Shown: piece after piece, positions 1-5,513 of the stretch
Layout of the letters: each line of letters opens with the position of its first letter
Position numbering within the stretch: the first letter of the stretch is position 1
Notes under the pieces: model-generated
Databases searched by the model: none
Told to the model about the DNA's origin: nothing
The model's input: only the letters and a program-made list of their open reading frames with translations
Source: Acidobacteriaceae bacterium
GTDB taxonomy: Bacteria > Acidobacteriota > Terriglobia > Terriglobales > Acidobacteriaceae
Direction of reading: 5' to 3'
Assembly (NCBI GenBank): GCA_003151875.1
Contig: PLYW01000046.1
Coordinates: 1-5,513 of the forward strand
DNA: 5,513 nt
Translations under genes and position numbers: made by a program

Positions 1-48
1 GCGCCCCTTTGAGGTAGGTTTTGAGTGTTACGCAAAGCTTTACCGAAT

Positions 49-52
49 GGAG
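49..52 (+). promoter_or_regulatory. Ribosome binding site for the transposase
   Basis: GGAG with a 7-nt spacer to the ATG at 60. It supports that start over the in-frame TTG at 21, although GAGG at 11-14 could serve the TTG. Confidence 0.5.
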
Positions 53-59
53 CACCCGT

Positions 60-1124
60 ATGGACATTAAGTATATCGGCATGGACGTTCACAAAGAAAG
101 CATTTCGATTGCAGTGATGAAAGGTGATGGAAAACTGGTGATGGAATCCATCATCGAAACCAAGGCGAGCACCATCCTGCAGTTTATCCAGGGAGTACGC
201 GGTGACTTGCATGTGACCTTTGAAGAAGGAACCTGGGCGGGTTGGCTATATGACCTACTGAAGCCACACGTAACGGAGTTAATAGTGTGCGATCCACGAA
301 AAAATGCGCTGATGAAGGAAGGCAACAAGAGCGACAAGGTTGACGCGCGCAAGCTCGCCGATCTGCTCCGCGGCGGATATCTGCGCTCGGTCTACCATGG
401 CGAGAACGGCCTCCGAACCTTGAAGGAACTGGCCCGCAGTTACCTGACCATCAGCAAAGATCTCACTCGGGTGATGAATCGGGTCAAGGCTCTGTATCGA
501 AGCTGGGGTATTTGCTGTGGGGGTCAGCAAGTCTACGCGCCGCGTCATCGCGCAGAGTGGCTGAACAAGATTGGAGAAGCGGGCGGGCGCCGGCGAGCCG
601 AGTTCTTCTACCAGCAGCTCGATGCTCTGCGAGCGTTGCACCAAGCCGTGCGGCGAGATCTGTTGGCGGAGAGTCGAAAACATGGCGGCACGAAATTACT
701 GCGCCAGATTCCTTCGATCGGCCCAATCCGGGCCGCTCTGCTGATCGCGCTGATCCAAACCCCATATCGGTTCCGCAGCAAGCGGCAACTGTGGACTTAC
801 AGCGGTCTCGCGATCGATACGCGCGACAGTGCGCAACACCGCTTCGTGGACGGACATCTGCAACGTTCCAAGAAACCACAGCAACTTCGTGGGCTGAATC
901 AAAATCACAATCATGATATGAAAGCCATCTTCAAGAGTGCGGCGACCATGGCCAGCAGCCGGGAGGGAGCGTTCTACGATTTCTATCAGGGCTTGCTCAC
1001 GAAAGGCATGGAGCCAGCAATGGCTCGCCTCACCTTGGCGCGAAAGATTGCGGCGATCACTCTAATCGTCTGGAAGAAAGGAGCACGTTTCGACGCGGAA
1101 CAACTGAAACCGCAAGCAGCTTGA
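60..1124 (+). CDS. IS110-family DEDD transposase
   Basis: This is a cut-out-and-paste recombinase that moves its own IS. The family joins an N-terminal RuvC-like DEDD domain to a C-terminal Tnp2 domain with a nucleophilic serine, and in studied members target choice is guided by an IS-encoded RNA. The product is 354 residues, normal for the family. The acidic residues are visible: D9 in GMDVHK, E55 or E56 in FEEGTW, and D92 and D95 in NKSDKVDARKLADLL. A helix-hairpin-helix-like stretch, LLRQIPSIGP, lies near residues 213-222. The best candidate for the catalytic serine is S257 in TRDSAQ. The ATG at 60 is chosen because the family starts just before the IGMDVHK motif and because GGAG at 49-52 sits 7 nt upstream; an in-frame TTG at 21 is the alternative. 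The reading frame is unbroken and both catalytic domains are present, so the enzyme may be functional. Confidence 0.93.
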   Translation: MDIKYIGMDVHKESISIAVMKGDGKLVMESIIETKASTILQFIQGVRGDLHVTFEEGTWAGWLYDLLKPHVTELIVCDPRKNALMKEGNKSDKVDARKLADLLRGGYLRSVYHGENGLRTLKELARSYLTISKDLTRVMNRVKALYRSWGICCGGQQVYAPRHRAEWLNKIGEAGGRRRAEFFYQQLDALRALHQAVRRDLLAESRKHGGTKLLRQIPSIGPIRAALLIALIQTPYRFRSKRQLWTYSGLAIDTRDSAQHRFVDGHLQRSKKPQQLRGLNQNHNHDMKAIFKSAATMASSREGAFYDFYQGLLTKGMEPAMARLTLARKIAAITLIVWKKGARFDAEQLKPQAA

Positions 1125-1126
1125 GC

Positions 1127-1345
1127 GTTTCGGACCAAGAGTCCGTTCCATCCCTTGGGGATCATCCTTGGCGGTGGCCAGTCGGGTTCTTCTTGAGACG
1201 CTCGGTTCGAGGACGAGTATCCATGGGAAAGTTAGGCCGTAAGCTTGTTCAAGTCTCCATTCCCACCCTATGCCTCCTCGGATAACCGAAGAAAGCTGTA
1301 GGCCACGAGTCTCAAATAGGACCATGGTTGCCAACTCTGCAACCA
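1127..1345 (+). ncRNA. Candidate IS110 guide RNA (bridge/seekRNA) region, structured 3' tail
   Basis: This gene-free stretch directly follows the transposase stop. It contains a series of short perfect hairpins: CGGAC/GTCCG (1131-1145), ATCCC/GGGAT (1150-1162), CTCG/CGAG (1201-1211), CTTG/CAAG (1244-1253), TCGG/CCGA (1278-1289), and TGGTTGC/GCAACCA with a 7-nt loop (1325-1345). Elements of the IS1111 subgroup are known to encode their guide RNA downstream of the transposase, while IS110-subgroup elements encode it upstream. If this element follows the IS1111 layout, the guide RNA would lie here. The hairpins are seen directly; the RNA function is inference, and the subgroup is not settled by the sequence. 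The strand is assumed from the transposase. Confidence 0.27.
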
Positions 1346-1403
1346 GGTTAGCTTGTCAGTTTCAGAGAACCGAATGGCGTCGTCATGACAGCCAACAACA
1401 TGA

Positions 1404-1580
1404 AGCCGCAGGGAAGAAGAAGAAGAAGAACGAGAACCCCGTCGCTCCGCGGCTTACAGGGCCGCTCCGCGACAGGCCAAAACGGTCAAGCAGCTAAAGA
1501 AGAACTGTCGGCAATATGGGGGGCTGGATGCCGAAAAAACAATTCTGGCGTTCCGGCGGGGAGAAGTGTTTTTCACTTGA
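1404..1580 (+). other. Start-less open frame with poly-glutamate run, possible gene remnant
   Basis: After a TGA at 1401-1403 this frame stays open for 58 codons and ends at TGA 1578-1580. It has no ATG or GTG near its beginning. The translation opens with six glutamates from a (GAA)6 run, and ends with a more protein-like stretch that includes QYGGLDAEKTILAFRRG. I do not recognise the family. It lies between the IS110 tail and an IS21-type end, a place where a broken 3' gene fragment or IS passenger would be unsurprising. It could equally be a chance open frame. Overlapping plus-strand frames here look no better. Confidence 0.15.
1413..1430 (+). repeat. (GAA)6 trinucleotide repeat
   Basis: Six perfect tandem GAA units. 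In the frame open from 1404 they read as six glutamates, in another frame as lysines. No recognised gene contains them. Such a tract could vary in copy number through slippage. Confidence 0.85.
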
Positions 1581-1605
1581 CATCCCCTTTTATAGGACAT
1601 TCCCA

Positions 1606-1617
1606 CCGCCGCGGCGG
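1606..1617. repeat. Perfect 12-bp GC palindrome
   Basis: CCGCCGCGGCGG is a perfect self-complementary sequence 20 bp left of the IS21-type repeats. No T-tract follows on either strand, so it is not a standard terminator. Its role is unknown. Confidence 0.5.
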
Positions 1618-1634
1618 CTGCGGGAGATTAACGA

Positions 1635-1684
1635 AACCGGACATTTCACTTGCTACAAAAAGCGGACATTTTAACTTGCTAACA
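1635..1684. mobile_element. Orphan end of an IS21-type element
   Basis: Two imperfect tandem copies of CGGACATTTNACTTGCTA are seen at 1638-1655 and 1663-1681, 25 bp apart. The second is followed by ACA, so the outermost sequence on the minus strand reads TGTTAGCAAG. Multiple subterminal repeats of about 20 bp and a TG...CA terminus are hallmarks of IS21-family ends, and the GGACATTT/ACTTGCTA wording matches what I recall of such ends. No istA or istB reading frame is present to the left; the IS110 element and unrecognised sequence lie there. This is therefore a solitary remnant, or the element was interrupted by the IS110 insertion or a deletion. Its outer edge coincides with the 3' end of pseG. 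Confidence 0.6.
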
Positions 1685-2695
1685 ACACGCTTCGACAACC
1701 CGTGTTGTTCCCATGCCGTCGACGAGCATACGGCCCAGGGTTGTCATGCGCTCACGCGCCTTGTGCGAATCGACCAACTCTTTCACTGAAACCACAAGCT
1801 TTGCAGGGTCAAAGTGACGAGTCTCACCCATGTCTACCACCACCCCGCGATGCGACAAGACCTGCACTACGCGCGTTTGCACAATGTTTCTAGAATAGCT
1901 CAATCCCGCACAACCCATGGAAAGAAGCTCCCAGAGCGTTCCACCCGCGGCAATGATCGCCTGATCGGAGCCGTTCATGAACTGCACAATGCTGGGAGGG
2001 TTGAATACGATTCGGAGATTGCTCGCGTTCCGCTTTCGCAGCTCATCTGCTTTATCGTAGCCAGGTCCCGCGATCGCTGTAACGTCAAGATCGGAGCAGC
2101 GCGCAAGAGCGTCCGCGATTTTCGGCGTCAGATTCTCCGGATCGCTTCCGCCCAGAGTTACGAGGATCCGGTTGCCCGTCTGGCGAATCTCTCTTTTTCC
2201 CGCTCCTTGTCTGAACTCGCGGCGCAGCAAGACATAAGACGGGCCCATCAACAGTCGTGCGGTGGCGCCTCGTTTTCGATAAGGCTCCCCATCGTCGTCA
2301 AGATTCGGATTCACGATCAGATCGGCAGGAAACGATTCCCGGTCGGCGAAATCATCGATGAGCAGTACTCGAAAGCCTGCGGCCCGAACCGTCTCCAGAA
2401 AATCAGTGCCGAAGCGATCGCCGTCGATCACGACCCAATCGGCTCTCAGTCGGTGGGCCTGTGCAACAGTCTCACCAGCGTCCTCGGGTCCGCCGGGGGT
2501 TGCATGAACCCGGCTCAGTGAGACCCCTTCTGCAGTCACACGCAGCAAAAGCGCATCCGGCAACTCTGCCACGGCAAGACTTACTGTACCGCCGGCGTCC
2601 TGCCAGGCTTGGGCCAGGGCCAGGCAGCGCATAACATGCCCAGTTCCTATCGCGAGACTGGCATCGGCCCGAATCAGAAGTACGCCTGGTTTCAT
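1679..2695 (-). CDS. pseG: UDP-2,4-diacetamido-2,4,6-trideoxy-beta-L-altropyranose hydrolase (PseG), 3' end altered
   Basis: In the cytosol PseG removes UDP from the nucleotide sugar made by PseB, PseC and PseH, giving the free sugar used by PseI. The 338-residue product has the GT-B-like layout of the family. Near the N-terminus is IRADAS...IGTGHVMRC, with H20 matching the catalytic base known as His17 in Campylobacter PseG. LLIDDFADR is at 111-119, LVTLGGSDPEN at 178-188 starts the second domain, and AAGGTLWELLSMG (249-261) carries the UDP-binding E256. ATG 2695 is chosen because the family begins just before IRADAS; GGAG sits unusually close (3 nt), and an in-frame TTG at 2719 would add eight residues. 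The stop TAG (1681-1679) and last Cys codon lie inside an IS21-type end, so the native C-terminus is probably cut by a few residues. All catalytic parts remain. A gap of 242 nt separates it from pseC. Confidence 0.88.
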   Translation of the reverse strand: MKPGVLLIRADASLAIGTGHVMRCLALAQAWQDAGGTVSLAVAELPDALLLRVTAEGVSLSRVHATPGGPEDAGETVAQAHRLRADWVVIDGDRFGTDFLETVRAAGFRVLLIDDFADRESFPADLIVNPNLDDDGEPYRKRGATARLLMGPSYVLLRREFRQGAGKREIRQTGNRILVTLGGSDPENLTPKIADALARCSDLDVTAIAGPGYDKADELRKRNASNLRIVFNPPSIVQFMNGSDQAIIAAGGTLWELLSMGCAGLSYSRNIVQTRVVQVLSHRGVVVDMGETRHFDPAKLVVSVKELVDSHKARERMTTLGRMLVDGMGTTRVVEACC

Positions 2696-2937
2696 CGACT
2701 CCAATAAAGTTGCATCCAAACGAAGTTACACCCAACGCCTGCTCTTGATTCGCCAGTTGCATGTATCACCGAACCGTGCAACCCGACTGGATCATCTCGC
2801 CCTCAAGATGCTCTTCCGAATGTGCTTCGTTCAGCTATTTCGATACTGTCTTGCAAACGTCCGAATACGCTGGCAGCGTCTGTCCAATTGCCCACGGATC
2901 GCGCGGCGCCGTCCCAGCCGGAAATTCGGGACATGGA
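2696..2937 (-). other. Gap between pseC and pseG, no supported gene
   Basis: There is no convincing gene on either strand, which is unusual inside a tight sugar-biosynthesis operon. One minus-strand frame stays open from inside the pseC end to a TAG at 2837-2835 and reads rather protein-like (it contains APRDPWAIGQTLPAYSD), but it has no start of its own and I cannot assign it. A second minus-strand frame beginning ATG at 2933 runs 43 codons, also unrecognised. No terminator hairpin with a T-tract was found. Some pse operons carry pseF between pseC and pseG, so the gap could be a deletion scar, but no PseF motif such as its N-terminal PARGGSK is visible. Confidence 0.5.
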
Positions 2938-4203
2938 TTATTTTGATTGCCGGGTCTCGAGCAAGTGCAAGCGTGCGCCTTTCCCTTCATAGTGGGTCAC
3001 AACTTTACGTAGCGCATGGATCACGTCTTCCACATCCTGCACCGTCATGGAGTGGAACATGGGCAGGCTGATCAGCCGCTCATAAGCGTCCTCGGCCACG
3101 GGATAGCTTTCCTTCGACTTCGAACGCTCGCGATAATACGGATGTTGATGCACCGGAATGTAGTGAACATTCACGCCGATATTCTCCGCCCGCAGCGCTC
3201 GAAAGATCTCGCCTCGCCCCGCTGAAAGCGTTCCCAGGTTGAGCCGGATCGGATATAAGTGCCACGCCGGATTGACATCCTCACGCACCGCAGGAACAAC
3301 TATCGCCGAGAAATCCCGGAAGGCCTCCGCGTACTGTGCCGTAATTGCCCGGCGTCGTGCCAAGTTCGCATCCAGCTTTTCCAGTTGCGACAGTCCCAGC
3401 GCGCAGGCAATATCTGTCAACCTGTAATTGAAGCCCAGCAGCACCATCTCATAAAACCACTGCCCGGCTTCCTGCCGCTGGCGCGCTTCGCTGCTGATGC
3501 CGTGATTGCGAAAGCGCCGCAGCGTCTCGGCCAGCCGCGCGTCGTTGGTCGTGACCATGCCGCCTTCCCCGGTGGTGAGGTGCTTTACGGGATGAAAACT
3601 GAACACGGTCATATCGGCAATGCCGCCGACGCGCTTCCCCCGATATTCCGCGCCCAGCGCGTGGCAAGCGTCTTCGATCAGCAACGGGCTTTGGCCTTGC
3701 GGAGCTTGCGCCTTCGCCAACTGCCCCAGTTCATCCAGCGCGGCGGGATGTCCGGCGTAATCGACGGCGAAAATGGCTTTGGTGCGCGCAGAGACTCTTT
3801 TGGAAACTTCCTTGGGATCAAGGTTCAGCGTATCGGGCGAGACGTCGGCGAACACCGGCGTTGCGCCCTGGTACAAGATGCAGTTCGCGGTCGCGCAGAA
3901 CGTCATCGGCGTGGTGATGGCCTCGTCGCCTGGGCCCAGGCCGGCGGCAAACGCCGCACCGTGCAACGCGGCCGTACCCGAACTGTAGCTGACCGCGTGC
4001 CGCGCGCCGACCCACTCCGCAAAGCGCTCTTCGAACTCGGCGATTTTCGGCCCCGTGGTCAGCCAGTCCGACTTCAGGACCTCAACCACCGCTTGGATAT
4101 CTGCGTCATTGAGGCTCTGCCGCCCGTACGGCAACAATCGTTCCCGCACGGGGCTGCCCCCGTGGATGGCGAGCGTTTCCAGTTTTGTGGGCAAGGCGCT
4201 CAT
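2938..4203 (-). CDS. pseC: UDP-4-amino-4,6-dideoxy-N-acetyl-beta-L-altrosamine transaminase (PseC)
   Basis: PseC is a PLP-dependent aminotransferase of the DegT/DnrJ/EryC1/StrS family. It transfers an amino group, usually from glutamate, to C4 of the 4-keto sugar made by PseB. The 421-residue product is intact, and somewhat longer than many family members (about 380-390) because of an N-terminal lead of about 25 residues before PYGRQS and a short C-terminal tail after the last helix. Visible motifs: SDWLTTGP (45-52), phosphate-binding SSGTAAL (74-80), IEDACHALGA (176-185) with D178 expected to contact the pyridine nitrogen, the PLP-lysine K207 in FSFHPVKHLTTGEGG, and later FNYRLTDIACALGLSQL and PAWHLYPIRL. 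ATG 4203 lies 15 nt after the pseB stop; there is no strong Shine-Dalgarno, so translation may be coupled to pseB. PseC rather than another sugar aminotransferase is favoured by the neighbours pseB and pseG. Confidence 0.93.
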   Translation of the reverse strand: MSALPTKLETLAIHGGSPVRERLLPYGRQSLNDADIQAVVEVLKSDWLTTGPKIAEFEERFAEWVGARHAVSYSSGTAALHGAAFAAGLGPGDEAITTPMTFCATANCILYQGATPVFADVSPDTLNLDPKEVSKRVSARTKAIFAVDYAGHPAALDELGQLAKAQAPQGQSPLLIEDACHALGAEYRGKRVGGIADMTVFSFHPVKHLTTGEGGMVTTNDARLAETLRRFRNHGISSEARQRQEAGQWFYEMVLLGFNYRLTDIACALGLSQLEKLDANLARRRAITAQYAEAFRDFSAIVVPAVREDVNPAWHLYPIRLNLGTLSAGRGEIFRALRAENIGVNVHYIPVHQHPYYRERSKSKESYPVAEDAYERLISLPMFHSMTVQDVEDVIHALRKVVTHYEGKGARLHLLETRQSK

Positions 4204-4218
4204 GCCAGGCAGATCATG

Positions 4219-5201
4219 TCAGGCGGAGGTCGGAACCGCCTCCGCGGCACTCGTTTCAGGCGTCACCAGTTCTTCCAGTTCAGGGCGCGTCAGCCAGCGC
4301 TCGTTCGCGTCGCTCGAATAACGGAATCCTTCCGGCAGCGGCTTGGCATTCATCCAGTTTTCCGATTTCCACCAGGGATGCGACGGTTGAATCACGTACA
4401 TGTCCTCGGCCTCGAGCGTGTGCCGCGACTCGTCTTCCGAGACCAGCACCTCGTGCAGCTTCTCTCCGGGACGAATCCCGATAATCTCCACCTGGCATCC
4501 GGGGGCAATCGTCTCCGCCAGGTCCCAAAAATCTCGCCGCCGTGCATCTGCTCGAGGCAGCGGATCACGAACTTCACACCCTGTTCCAATGTCAGCCAGA
4601 ATCGGGTCATGCGCGAATCGGTGATCGTGATCTTCCCGCGCCGGCGCTGTTCCAGAAAAATCGGGATCACGCTACCGTGGCTGCCCACCACGTTTCCATA
4701 GCGCGCACAACTGAAGCGCGTATTTCTAGCGCCCGCATAGGCATTGGCCTGCACAAACACTTTTTCCGCGCACAGCTTCGTGGCGCCGTACAGGTTGATC
4801 GGATTCACCGCCTTGTCGGTCGAGAGCGCCAGAATGCGGCGCACGCCTTGGTCAATGGCTGCATCAATCACGTTGCGGGCGCCCATGATGTTGGTCTGGA
4901 TCGCTTCGAACGGGTTGTACTCGCAAGCCGGCACCTGTTTGAGCGCCGCCGCGTGCACCACCACCGTCACGCCCGCGAGCGCCCGCTTCAAGCGCTCGAC
5001 GTCGCGCACGTCCCCAATGAAATACCGCATGCTGGGATGATCGAAGCCCGACGTCCTCATTTCATGCTGCTTCAACTCGTCCCGGCTGAACACCACCAGC
5101 CTTTGCGGTTGGTAGTCGCGCAGCATGATCTCCACAAACTTCTTCCCGAACGATCCGGTCCCACCCGTTACCAGTATCGATTCCTGCGACCAGTTCACCA
5201 T
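4219..5201 (-). pseudogene. pseB: UDP-N-acetylglucosamine 4,6-dehydratase (inverting) PseB, frameshifted by internal deletion
   Basis: Intact PseB is a short-chain dehydrogenase/reductase that turns UDP-GlcNAc into the 4-keto-6-deoxy-L-arabino sugar, the first step to pseudaminic acid. The first 225 residues are normal: the NAD-binding TGGTGSFG (12-19), HAAALKQVP (83-91), STDKA with D129/K130, and the YxxxK pair Y138/K142 in YGATKLCAEK. After GGEIF (about 4527) the frame fails. The expected continuation resumes in another frame as DLAETIAPG (from 4524), followed by EIIGIRPGEKLHEVL, and runs to TGA at 4221-4219. Between them the family has about ten residues, VPKIPSM plus three, but only 2 nt are present, so about 28 nt are missing. 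Restoring them gives 336 residues, the normal length. As written, the first frame runs on to about 4392 with an unrelated tail. A sequencing or assembly error is possible. AAGGGA 5 nt upstream supports ATG 5201. Confidence 0.88.
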
Positions 5202-5206
5202 CCCTG

Positions 5207-5212
5207 TCCCTT
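5207..5212 (-). promoter_or_regulatory. Ribosome binding site of pseB
   Basis: On the minus strand AAGGGA lies 5 nt upstream of the ATG at 5201. It is the best ribosome binding site in the cluster and fixes the pseB start. Confidence 0.6.
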
Positions 5213-5230
5213 CGAAAGATCTTCTGTCGA

Positions 5231-5299
5231 GTCACGCACCGAAGAAAGGCGCGCGCCTCGTATGTGACGTTACGCACCGAAGAAAAGCGCGCCTCGTAT
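5231..5299. repeat. Tandem direct repeat upstream of pseB (two copies, 38-bp period)
   Basis: Copy 1 (5231-5263) and copy 2 (5269-5299) share GTNACGCACCGAAGAAA, then a GCGC run, then CCTCGTAT. They differ at a C/T change, a G/A change after the A-run, and a 2-bp difference in the GCGC run. They are separated by 5 bp and lie 30 bp from the pseB start, in its leader. Copy 2 runs directly into a REP-like hairpin at 5303. They look like intergenic repeats rather than coding sequence. Confidence 0.85.
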
Positions 5300-5302
5300 C
5301 AG

Positions 5303-5322
5303 GGCATCGCTTCAGCGATGCC
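5303..5322. repeat. REP-like hairpin 1
   Basis: GGCATCGC, loop TTCA, GCGATGCC: a perfect 8-bp stem with a 4-nt loop, flanked by GTATCA on the left and GCAAG on the right. No T-run follows on either strand, so an intrinsic terminator is unlikely. The arrangement resembles dispersed intergenic palindromes I recall from Acidobacteriota; that likeness is from memory. Confidence 0.7.
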
Positions 5323-5338
5323 GCAAGTCCTGTGCACA

Positions 5339-5363
5339 GACGCCCCTTCAGGGGCTGGGCGTC
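5339..5363. repeat. REP-like hairpin 2 with competing stems
   Basis: GCCCC, loop TTCA, GGGGC (5342-5355) forms one stem. An alternative longer stem pairs GACGCCC (5339-5345) with GGGCGTC (5357-5363) across an 11-nt loop. It shares the TTCA loop with the hairpin 17 bp away, which suggests a common repeat family. No T-tract is present. Confidence 0.65.
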
Positions 5364-5513
5364 AAGTATCGACGTTTTGCCCAGCTGGCCAGAGGAATCT
5401 TCGTTTTTCGGGTTAGTTCTTGTGCTCGATAGTATAGCTGACAAGCGTCAAGCGGAAAGCATCTCAGTGGCTGGAACCGCCCTCGGCAATTTGCAGATCG
5501 AGGGCCACACGTT
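5364..5513. other. Upstream region without a supported gene
   Basis: No convincing gene is seen. A perfect 7-bp inverted repeat, GCCCTCG (5479-5485) and CGAGGGC (5499-5505), surrounds a 13-nt loop. On the minus strand a TATACT-like -10 (5436-5431) is present, but the TTGACG upstream of it is only 9 bp away, so it is not a good sigma-70 promoter. Very short frames touch the window edge on both strands: a minus frame ending TGA at 5450-5448 and a plus frame from GTG at 5468. They are too short to judge. Confidence 0.4.

Larger units (their letters stand above)
1..1345 (+). mobile_element. IS110-family insertion sequence, partial (left end outside window)
   Basis: The element is defined by the transposase at 60-1124. 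IS110 elements generally lack the usual terminal inverted repeats, so neither end can be fixed by eye. The left end is presumably before base 1. The right boundary given here is provisional: it is the end of the last perfect hairpin (1325-1345) in the non-coding tail after the transposase stop, and the true end could lie up to the IS21-like sequence at about 1635. No target-site duplication can be assessed, as is normal for this family. Family assignment is confident; the boundaries are inference. Confidence 0.6.

Noticed and set aside
21..59. TTG start extending the transposase by 13 residues
   Set aside because: The family begins right before IGMDVHK, and the ATG at 60 has GGAG at good spacing.
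1062..1334. 90-codon minus-strand open frame over the IS110 tail
   Set aside because: It overlaps the end of the transposase gene and the hairpin-rich tail, and is better explained as a shadow of conserved IS DNA.
42..1377. Nine-base match ACCGAATGG at 42-50 and 1369-1377, considered as duplicated IS110 flanks
   Set aside because: Too short to stand out from chance, and the first copy lies only 10 bp before the transposase start, too close to be the element's outer edge.
1577..1605. TTGACA that looks like a -35 promoter box
   Set aside because: No -10-like hexamer lies at 16-18 bp; the only AT-rich hexamer (TATAGG) is 8 bp away.
1814..2521. 235-codon plus-strand open frame opposite pseG
   Set aside because: Antisense shadow of a clearly recognised gene, with no domain or motif of its own.
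2472..2762. Minus-strand 96-codon frame overlapping the pseG start
   Set aside because: Out-of-frame shadow over the conserved pseG N-terminus; its portion in the gap shows no known motif.
4522..4532. Programmed -1 frameshift in pseB at the ATTTTTG run
   Set aside because: The phase does not fit a classical slippery heptamer, and the fused product would still lack the conserved KIPSM segment. A deletion explains both facts.
3259..4701. 480-codon plus-strand open frame opposite pseC and pseB
   Set aside because: It spans the antisense of two recognised genes and their junction, has an Arg/Gln/His-rich composition typical of a GC-driven shadow, and matches no family I know.
5448..5513. Short open frames reaching the right window edge on both strands
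   Set aside because: Only 15-21 codons are visible on either strand, with no recognisable motif.

Overview
The window reads as bacterial chromosomal DNA of moderately high GC. It carries a surface-sugar (pseudaminic acid) gene cluster on the minus strand, bordered on its left by insertion-sequence material. The repeat style upstream of pseB (hairpins with TTCA loops next to a GTATCAGGGC flank) and the type of IS110 transposase remind me of Acidobacteriota genomes. That placement is from memory and is only a weak inference.

Layout from left to right. Positions 1-1124 hold an apparently intact IS110-family (DEDD) transposase on the plus strand; the left end of its element lies outside the window. 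Positions 1127-1345 are non-coding and contain six short perfect hairpins, so this may be the element's guide-RNA (bridge/seekRNA) region. Positions 1346-1630 hold no recognisable gene, only a start-less open frame with a (GAA)6 run. Positions 1635-1684 look like one end of an IS21-type element: two near-identical repeats with a TG terminus, and no istA or istB nearby. This end abuts pseG and supplies its stop codon. Then come, all on the minus strand and so transcribed right to left, pseB (5201-4219), pseC (4203-2938) and pseG (2695-1679). A gene-free gap of about 240 bp separates pseC from pseG. Upstream of pseB (5202-5513) there is a tandem direct repeat and two REP-like hairpins, but no supported gene.

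PseB (UDP-GlcNAc 4,6-dehydratase/5-epimerase), PseC (PLP aminotransferase) and PseG (UDP-sugar hydrolase) are steps 1, 2 and 4 of CMP-pseudaminic acid synthesis. PseH (acetyltransferase), PseI (synthase) and PseF (cytidylyltransferase) are not in the window. As written, pseB is broken: a deletion of about 28 bp removes the conserved KIPSM segment and shifts the frame. The pseG 3' end has been replaced by IS sequence. With the empty pseC-pseG gap, this suggests a pseudaminic acid locus that is decaying or being rearranged. No clearly new system is visible. The most interesting items are the pseB lesion, the IS-derived end of pseG and the possible IS110 guide RNA.
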